Positions 13,552 through 18,197 of a stretch of DNA of 18,197 nt are shown here, piece after piece. The stretch lies in contig QQUK01000144.1 in NCBI GenBank assembly GCA_008501655.1, positions 1-18,197 of the forward strand, given 5' to 3'. Numbering within the stretch: the stretch's first letter is position 1; every line of letters begins with the position of its first letter. The position numbers and the translations under genes are program-made. Source of the stretch: Calditrichota bacterium (lineage in GTDB: Bacteria > Zixibacteria > MSB-5A5 > GN15 > FEB-12). Below the pieces are notes generated by a model. That model worked only from the letters and a program-made list of their open reading frames with translations, was not told where the DNA came from and searched no databases.

Positions 13552-14172
13552 ATGAATATAAAAGTTCTTAAACAAGCAGAAAAAAACTTCCTTTCTGAAT
13601 ATCCCGGCGGGTTCGATGATCCGAAACTTGCAGAAGTCGTTAAAAAACATACCAAAGCTAAAGTAGGTGACTACGCCAAAGAACATCTTGCAAAGGCTAA
13701 GTTTGAAAAGCCGGATGAGATCATTCCGCACCTGATTAAAATTGTCACCCGGTCGACCCTTGTTTCTCTTTTTGAAAAACCAAAATTCAGAGATGCTGTA
13801 AACGGATTCCATAAAACGGAAAAAATGCGAATGGTAGAATCGTATTATAATATTCTGCATGGGAAAGAAAAATTCGGATTTGAATCTCTTGTTGAACATC
13901 TTAAAGAATACAAACTTGCCAAGTGGTCGCTTGTATCTGTTGTGCAGTCATACTATCGTCCCCAAAAAGAAGTTTTTGTTAAACCGACCACGACCAAACT
14001 GATTATTGAAAAACTTGAGCTTCCCTTGAAATACCACCCGACTCCGACCTGGGAATTTTACAAAGAGTACCGGAAAATTATCAAGGAGTTAGTATCTAAG
14101 TCAAATAAATCACTCTCTCCGAGTAATGCCGCATTTTGTGGTTTTCTGATGATGAGTTTGGATAAGATATAG
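13552..14172 (+). CDS. Uncharacterised 206-aa cytoplasmic protein
   Basis: I do not recognise a family. The protein is Lys-rich, has no signal peptide or membrane segment, and looks mainly helical. Visible stretches include FLSEYPGGFDDPKL (13-26), a repeated-looking KxHTKAKVGDYAKEHLAKAKF section (32-52) and a C-terminal FYKEYRKIIKELV helix. There is no obvious catalytic or metal motif and only one cysteine near the end. GGAG (13543-13546) lies 5 bases before the ATG. The stop codon TAG (14170-14172) is the TAG of the GTAGG-type repeat D, so the last residues may have been set by insertion of that element. A comparison with homologues would show whether the C-terminus is shortened. Confidence 0.75.
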   Translation: MNIKVLKQAEKNFLSEYPGGFDDPKLAEVVKKHTKAKVGDYAKEHLAKAKFEKPDEIIPHLIKIVTRSTLVSLFEKPKFRDAVNGFHKTEKMRMVESYYNILHGKEKFGFESLVEHLKEYKLAKWSLVSVVQSYYRPQKEVFVKPTTTKLIIEKLELPLKYHPTPTWEFYKEYRKIIKELVSKSNKSLSPSNAAFCGFLMMSLDKI

Positions 14173-14272
14173 GGCAGAATCCTAAGATCCTGCCTTGCAG
14201 GCGCGGTCACGTGACCGCGCCTGCAAAATTCATATCTACATTAAATGTAGGTCAGGAGGCGTGCCTCCTGAC
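14170..14272 (+). repeat. Compound GTAGG-hairpin element D (103 bp, three palindromes)
   Basis: It has three parts. First is a hairpin of the A/B/C type (14173-14194, stem with one A-C mismatch). Next is a perfect 32-bp palindrome (14195-14226, half-site TTGCAGGCGCGGTCAC). After a 20-base spacer comes GTAGG leading into a second hairpin, GTCAGGAGGC-GT-GCCTCCTGAC (14251-14272). It is far richer in G+C than its surroundings. It overlaps the stop codon of the 206-aa gene and ends 8 bases before the stop of the next, minus-strand gene. Confidence 0.85.
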
Positions 14273-14280
14273 TCTGAAAC

Positions 14281-14817
14281 TTAATATATATCCGATTCTA
14301 TCTTTATTACCCAACGTTCATTGTGTTTGTAATAATACATCGTATAAGATTCAGCTTCGCTTTTAATTACTACACCATTGGTAAAACCTGAATCTGTTAG
14401 TGGTTTATCAAATTCTGAAAAATCAGCAAGTGCATAGTTTGTATCAGTTACCAAAGATAAACCGCCACAATAACTCGTACTTATTGTATCTACAATCTTT
14501 AGTGTATGATAAGGGAGTTTACTTTTTGCAATCAATAAGACATGATACCCATCTTCCTCACTTTTACTTTTTGCCCAAAATGCTACTGATTGCATTTTAT
14601 GCAAACTTGTATCTACACCCCAAACAAATGGTGGGTCTGTCGACCAGAGTGTACCACCGCTACCTAGATAAAAATTATCAATTTGTGAATACCCATTTTC
14701 TTCCATTAGTTTATAGAGATTGTAAGGTACAGTGATACAATTGGTTTCCTCATCTTCTGCACTAGCTATAGAAACAAATAATGCAAAGAGAAGAATTATA
14801 TTAATCATGATTTTCAT
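14281..14817 (-). CDS. Exported 178-aa protein of unknown function
   Basis: A clear signal peptide (MKIMINIILLFALFVSIASA, cut before EDEE) is followed by about 158 residues rich in Tyr, Ser and Thr, with two cysteines (C27 and one near 117) that could form a disulfide. The mature part looks beta-rich and ends in a MYYYKHNERWVIKIES strand pattern, as in small exported beta-sheet proteins. No family is recognised. GAGG (14823-14826) lies 5 bases before the ATG; an in-frame Met at residue 4 is an alternative start. It sits alone between the direct repeats D and E, and no promoter of the common type is seen between the gene and repeat E. Confidence 0.75.
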   Translation of the reverse strand: MKIMINIILLFALFVSIASAEDEETNCITVPYNLYKLMEENGYSQIDNFYLGSGGTLWSTDPPFVWGVDTSLHKMQSVAFWAKSKSEEDGYHVLLIAKSKLPYHTLKIVDTISTSYCGGLSLVTDTNYALADFSEFDKPLTDSGFTNGVVIKSEAESYTMYYYKHNERWVIKIESDIY

Positions 14818-14875
14818 AAAATCCTCAAATTGTTTACATTAATTCTTATTGTATTCCCCACTACCTTAAATAGAT

Positions 14876-14979
14876 GTAGTGCAGAATCCTTATGATCCTG
14901 CCTTGAAGGCGCGGTCACGTGACCGCGCCTTCAATATGTATACTTACAGACTCGTAGGTCAGGAGGCGTGCCTCCTGAC
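14876..14979 (+). repeat. Compound GTAGG-hairpin element E (second copy of D)
   Basis: Same order and orientation as element D. GTAGTGCAG heads the first hairpin (14881-14901). Next is a perfect 32-bp palindrome (14903-14934, half-site TTGAAGGCGCGGTCAC). After a 19-base spacer of unrelated sequence comes GTAGG plus the hairpin at 14958-14979, identical to that of D. From TAG to the end both copies are 103 bases. It ends 8 bases before the stop codon of the Lrp/AsnC gene. Confidence 0.85.
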
Positions 14980-14987
14980 AGTGCTCG

Positions 14988-15464
14988 CTAATACTTCAAC
15001 TCCGTTAAAGATATCTCCCTATCAACCGGTTGGTGCAGACAGATAAATGACTCCGTCGACTGTATCTCAGGAATCGTCTGCAGCTTATTCCGTAAAAACT
15101 GATAATAGTCCTCAGTCGTTTTGGTTTTGGTTTTTATAAACAGAGCATAACTTCCTGTTGTGTAATAGACCTCGACAACTTCATTCATCTCCTGCAACCT
15201 CTCCACCACCATAGTCAGGTCTTTTGCCGACTGCAGATAAATCCCCAAAAGGGTCGTGACATCGTATCCGAGTTTTTTGTAATCGACAATAAGTTTGCTC
15301 CCTTTGATAATCCCGGCATCGGTCATTTTATTGATCCGCTGGTGAATCGTCCCGCCGGACAGGAGCAGCTTTTTAGCGATCTCGGTGTACGGCATCCGTG
15401 CATCAGCTTTTAAATACTCTAAAATCTGCTCATCGATGCTATCAATTTGGTACTTTTCGGACAA
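14988..15464 (-). CDS. Lrp/AsnC-family transcriptional regulator
   Basis: The 158-residue protein has the family's normal length. An N-terminal winged helix-turn-helix (about 8-60, IDEQILEYLKADARMPY then IAKKLLLSGGTIHQRINKM) is followed by the RAM ligand-binding domain (about 65-150). The start is TTG at 15464, 7 bases after the core of AGAGG; no upstream ATG fits. It is transcribed away from asnB with 155 bases between the start codons, the usual arrangement for a local regulator. Family members bind amino acids through the RAM domain as octamers, so I infer an asparagine- or leucine-type effector and control of asnB and of itself. The ligand cannot be decided from sequence. Confidence 0.9.
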   Translation of the reverse strand: MSEKYQIDSIDEQILEYLKADARMPYTEIAKKLLLSGGTIHQRINKMTDAGIIKGSKLIVDYKKLGYDVTTLLGIYLQSAKDLTMVVERLQEMNEVVEVYYTTGSYALFIKTKTKTTEDYYQFLRNKLQTIPEIQSTESFICLHQPVDREISLTELKY

Positions 15465-15512
15465 ATTTAGACCTCTTTATTATTAATTTATCTCATAATC
15501 AACATATATCAT

Positions 15513-15542
15513 AACAATATCGTATTAATATAATCATGTCAA
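15513..15542 (-). promoter_or_regulatory. Promoter of the Lrp/AsnC gene
   Basis: On the minus strand TTGACA (15537-15542) stands 17 bases before TATTGT (15514-15519). This is a reasonable sigma-70-type pair with a predicted start near 15507. Its spacing differs by one base from the TTG-N19-TAnnTT promoters elsewhere in the window. Confidence 0.45.
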
Positions 15543-15580
15543 TAATAATCTTTTATAAATAGACGACATACAGTATTATA

Positions 15581-15597
15581 TTGATACTTATTATCAA
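15581..15597. promoter_or_regulatory. 17-bp dyad, candidate Lrp/AsnC operator before asnB
   Basis: TTGATA-CTTAT-TATCAA is a perfect 6-bp dyad with a 5-base centre, ending 22 bases before the asnB start codon. Lrp-type sites are 15-17 bp imperfect palindromes with an A+T centre, so size and place fit the divergent regulator. A near copy lies before the M16 peptidase gene at 7806-7824. Confidence 0.45.
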
Positions 15598-15619
15598 CTT
15601 TTGATGGAGATTTATCATT

Positions 15620-17206
15620 ATGTGCGGCATATTTGTTTACACCGGCGACAGTTCAAAACTAACAGATTTCAAAAAACAGCTCGAAAAACTGATGCATAGA
15701 GGTCCTGACTCCCTTAAAATACATAATAATCATAAAGGAATCATCGCTTTCCACCGCCTCCGCATAATGGATTTATCCCCCGATGGCGACCAGCCGTTTA
15801 TTGATACACCATCCGGTAACATGGTCGTCTGCAATGGTGAGATTTACAACTACAAGGAATTAAAAGCAAAAACGACATACCAGTATGCCTCCGAGTCGGA
15901 CTGTGAAGTCCTTCTCCCTCTGTACCAGCAATACGGTCTTATGGAAACTGCAAAAATGCTCGATGCTGAGTATGCTTTTGTGTTATGGGATGCTAAAATG
16001 AAAAAGTTTGTCGCTGCCCGTGACCCGATTGGTATCCGACCTCTTTTCTACGGATACTCCTATTTTGAAGATAAGATGATATTTGCCTCCGAAGCAAAAG
16101 CTATCGCTGAGTACTGCACCAAAGTCTTCCCCTTCCCTCCCGGTCATGTATATGACGGTGAAAAATTTGTTTCCTATCTTGATATAGCTGAAACGAATAC
16201 ATTTCATAAACATGATGAATCCGAAGTTTGTACACAGATTCATGATAAACTTGTCAAAGCTGTCCAGAAACGGATGGTATCCGATGCTCCTTTCGGGTTT
16301 CTTTTAAGCGGTGGATTGGACTCATCATTAGTCTGTGCCATCGGTCAACAATATTCGAAAAGACCAATCAAAACATTTGCTGTAGGCATGGACACCGATG
16401 CGATTGACTTAACATATGCCCGCGATGTTGCCGAACATATCGGCTCAGACCATACCGATGTTATTATTACGAAAGAGATGGTCAAAGATGCCCTCTATGA
16501 TGTCATCTACCATCTTGAGTCATACGACATCACCACAATAAGGGCATCGATTGGAATGTTCCTCGTCTGCAAATACATCCACGAGCATACCGATATCAAA
16601 GTCCTCTTAACCGGTGAAGTATCCGACGAACTGTTCGGTTATAAATATACCGATTTTGCTCCGGATGCTTCGGAATTTCAGAAAGAAGCCGTAAAACGAA
16701 TCCGTGAACTGTACATGTACGATGTCCTCCGCGCCGACCGTTGTATCTCGGCTCATGCCCTCGAGGCACGGGTTCCTTTTTCCGATACAGATTTTGTACA
16801 GTATATCATGGCTATCAATCCGGAGATGAAAATGAACAAATCCGGCACCGGAAAATATCTTCTTCGCAAAGCTTTTGATTTTGATAACTACCTTCCTCAT
16901 CATATTCTCTACCGGGAAAAAGCAGCTTTTTCCGATGCGGTCGGTCATTCTCTTGCTGACTCCCTTAAGGACCTCGCTGAGATTCTTTTTTCCGACAAAG
17001 ATTTAAAAAATGCACAGACAAAATTCACCAAAACTCCTCCTGTTTCTAAAGAGTCTCTTATGTACCGGGAAATCTTTGAGGAACTCTATCCGAATATGGC
17101 TCACCTGATAACAGACTTCTGGATGCCGAATAAAAACTGGCAGAATTGCAATGTCACCGACCCGAGCGCCCGCCTTTTACCAAATTATGGTAAGAGCGGA
17201 ATATAA
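15620..17206 (+). CDS. asnB: Asparagine synthetase B (glutamine-hydrolysing)
   Basis: The 528-residue enzyme makes asparagine from aspartate, glutamine and ATP. The N-terminal class II amidotransferase domain (2-190) has the nucleophile C2 (MCGI), the HRLRIMD stretch (45-51), CNGEIYN (71-77) and D94. The synthetase domain has the ATP-binding SGGLDSS loop (230-236), SYDITTIRAS (301-310), TGEVSDELFG (331-340) and LEARVPFSD (381-389), all as in E. coli AsnB (554 residues), so it is the short asnB type. In the SDE motif, TGEVSDE has Val where E. coli has Gly. GGAG (15605-15608) lies 11 bases before the ATG, a long spacing. Regulation is probably by the divergent Lrp/AsnC protein. Confidence 0.95.
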   Translation: MCGIFVYTGDSSKLTDFKKQLEKLMHRGPDSLKIHNNHKGIIAFHRLRIMDLSPDGDQPFIDTPSGNMVVCNGEIYNYKELKAKTTYQYASESDCEVLLPLYQQYGLMETAKMLDAEYAFVLWDAKMKKFVAARDPIGIRPLFYGYSYFEDKMIFASEAKAIAEYCTKVFPFPPGHVYDGEKFVSYLDIAETNTFHKHDESEVCTQIHDKLVKAVQKRMVSDAPFGFLLSGGLDSSLVCAIGQQYSKRPIKTFAVGMDTDAIDLTYARDVAEHIGSDHTDVIITKEMVKDALYDVIYHLESYDITTIRASIGMFLVCKYIHEHTDIKVLLTGEVSDELFGYKYTDFAPDASEFQKEAVKRIRELYMYDVLRADRCISAHALEARVPFSDTDFVQYIMAINPEMKMNKSGTGKYLLRKAFDFDNYLPHHILYREKAAFSDAVGHSLADSLKDLAEILFSDKDLKNAQTKFTKTPPVSKESLMYREIFEELYPNMAHLITDFWMPNKNWQNCNVTDPSARLLPNYGKSGI

Positions 17207-17255
17207 TTCTCAATACTTCTTTATCTATCGCACATCTTTTCAAAAATGAATTAAC

Positions 17256-17285
17256 TTGACAGGTAAGTCTAATTTTCTATCTTTA
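17256..17285 (+). promoter_or_regulatory. Promoter of the lectin-like gene, TTGACA-N16-TATCTTTA
   Basis: TTGACA (17256-17261) is followed at TTG-N19 spacing by TATCTTTA (17278-17285). The predicted start is near 17290, about 44 bases before the ATG. No hairpin terminator for asnB is seen in the gap before it. Confidence 0.55.
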
Positions 17286-17333
17286 AAATAAGAAAACTAT
17301 TAAAACGTGTTACGAAACTTTAAGGGGAGATAC

Positions 17334-18197
17334 ATGAGTACTAAAAAAACACAATTCTCTTTATTCAGAGTTTTAATTATATCTACCATTATTTTCATTT
17401 TTTCAATATCAGCCTATGCTATCCCTTCAGATTCATTGAAAAATCTTGTGCAATGGAAATCGTCTGAAGGCGGCAATGATCACTGGTATGGAATTATTCC
17501 ACTCGCGAAACCGTGGGTAGAACAACGGGCCATTGCAGAATCATTTAGTTTAGCAGGACAAACAGGATATTTGGTCTCAATAACATCGGCACCTGAGCAT
17601 CAGTTTATTGTTGATAATATTCTTGCCGGTAATACAGACCAGCCATCAGTTGCCGATGAATTTTATATTGGTGGTCATGACTCTTTAGGCTGGCGCTGGT
17701 TTGATGGTAATCTTTTTAGTGATACAAACTGGGCTTCCGGCGAACCGAGTGGTGATGGGAGCGGTTTAGCTATTTGGGGTGCATCATCCGGTAAAACCGG
17801 TCTTTGGAACGATGTTCCTAAAGATACAGCCGGACATGGATCGATCCATCAGCTCTGGGCGATTGTTGAATTTGACCCGATAGCGTTTAATCCTCAGGAC
17901 TCACTTATCAACCTGGTACAGTGGACCGTTGCCGCAGGAGGTAACGATCATTGGTACGGAGTCCTTGCCGTTGTCCAACCCTGGAACGAACATGAAACTC
18001 AAGCCGGTACTCTTGATCTCAGCGGAGAAACGGGTACCATGGTTTCCATCACATCCTTCGAAGAGAATCAGTTTATTGAGGATAATATATTATCAGCTGT
18101 TACCGGCGGTGGTATTGCTGATGAATTTTATCTTGGAGGTAAAACAACAAACGGATGGAACACCGGTGAAGCTTTTACCTATACTAACTGGGACTCA
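17334..18197 (+). CDS. Exported tandem C-type-lectin-like protein, 5' part, cut by window edge
   Basis: The visible 288 residues start at ATG 17334 after AGGGGAG (17323-17329). A signal peptide spans 1-29 (cut near AYA-IP). Two C-type-lectin-like domains follow, 156 residues apart: both begin LVQW, then GGNDHWYG, a GYLVSITS/GTMVSITS strand with a following FIxDNIL helix, and DEFYxGG. Domain 1 (about 38-181) continues with WRWFDG, FSDTNWASGEP (128-138) and GLWNDV (156-161), the WND calcium-site region; domain 2 is cut at TYTNWDS. No cysteine occurs in the visible part, so the usual disulfides are absent. It is likely a secreted or surface carbohydrate- or ligand-binding protein. Whether it also ends in the dockerin-like cassette cannot be seen here. 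Confidence 0.85.
   Translation, partial: MSTKKTQFSLFRVLIISTIIFIFSISAYAIPSDSLKNLVQWKSSEGGNDHWYGIIPLAKPWVEQRAIAESFSLAGQTGYLVSITSAPEHQFIVDNILAGNTDQPSVADEFYIGGHDSLGWRWFDGNLFSDTNWASGEPSGDGSGLAIWGASSGKTGLWNDVPKDTAGHGSIHQLWAIVEFDPIAFNPQDSLINLVQWTVAAGGNDHWYGVLAVVQPWNEHETQAGTLDLSGETGTMVSITSFEENQFIEDNILSAVTGGGIADEFYLGGKTTNGWNTGEAFTYTNWDS

Noticed and set aside
14400..14735. A 111-codon open frame on the plus strand
   Set aside because: It is antisense to the 178-aa exported protein, which has a clear signal peptide and ribosome site; the plus frame has neither.
14170..14979. CRISPR array or insertion sequence
   Set aside because: Only two distant copies flank a gene, there are no short regular spacers, and no cas or transposase gene is present.

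Overview
The window looks like chromosomal DNA of an uncultured, A+T-rich, Gram-negative-type bacterium, most likely from the Fibrobacteres-Chlorobi-Bacteroidetes (FCB) side of the tree and possibly Zixibacteria-like. Three things point there. Two large secreted proteins end in the same dockerin-like cassette (double Cys, RGN-x-D, paired ADxVYxVxYxF and GPAP segments), which I associate with Zixibacteria and relatives. Several genes have a TTG-N19-TAnnTT promoter, close to the Bacteroidetes -33/-7 type. The proteome is rich in Sec-exported proteins. The phylum is an inference from motifs, not a search result.

Layout. 1-456 (-): 5' part of a 4-hydroxybutyryl-CoA dehydratase-type [4Fe-4S]/FAD enzyme, preceded by a palindromic operator. 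563-2302 (-): cytoplasmic GAF-GAF-PP2C (RsbU-type) phosphatase, probably read from a nearly leaderless mRNA. 2409-4577 (-): secreted Gly-rich protein with five exact 63-residue MopE-type metal-binding repeats and the dockerin-like tail. 4901-5158 (+): small thioredoxin-fold-like protein lacking the CxxC. 5193-7610 (-): secreted M28 zinc peptidase with jelly-roll, thrombospondin-3 and dockerin-like domains. 7847-11377 (+): exported M16C/PreP-like zinc peptidase. 11453-12187 (+): lipoprotein with two YCII-like domains. 12363-13418 (+): zinc alcohol dehydrogenase of the YahK/CAD type. 13552-14172 (+): unknown cytoplasmic protein. 14281-14817 (-): small exported protein of unknown function, bracketed by two 103-bp direct repeats. 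14988-15464 (-): Lrp/AsnC regulator, divergent from asparagine synthetase asnB at 15620-17206 (+). 17334-18197 (+): start of an exported tandem C-type-lectin-like protein that runs off the window.

How it fits together. Most of the window concerns export: two different zinc peptidases, two surface proteins with a shared C-terminal cassette, a lectin-like protein and a lipoprotein. This suits a lifestyle of digesting external protein or peptides. asnB with its divergent Lrp/AsnC gene is the clearest regulatory pair. A similar 17-bp dyad in front of both asnB and the M16 peptidase suggests a common regulator.

The least explained structure is a family of GTAGG-headed hairpins between 11.4 and 15.0 kb. 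There are three simple copies just after + strand genes and two compound copies. Each compound copy holds a 32-bp perfect palindrome, and the two palindromes differ by a compensatory base-pair change. The compound copies flank one gene like a cassette. No rRNA, tRNA, CRISPR array, transposase or phage gene was seen.
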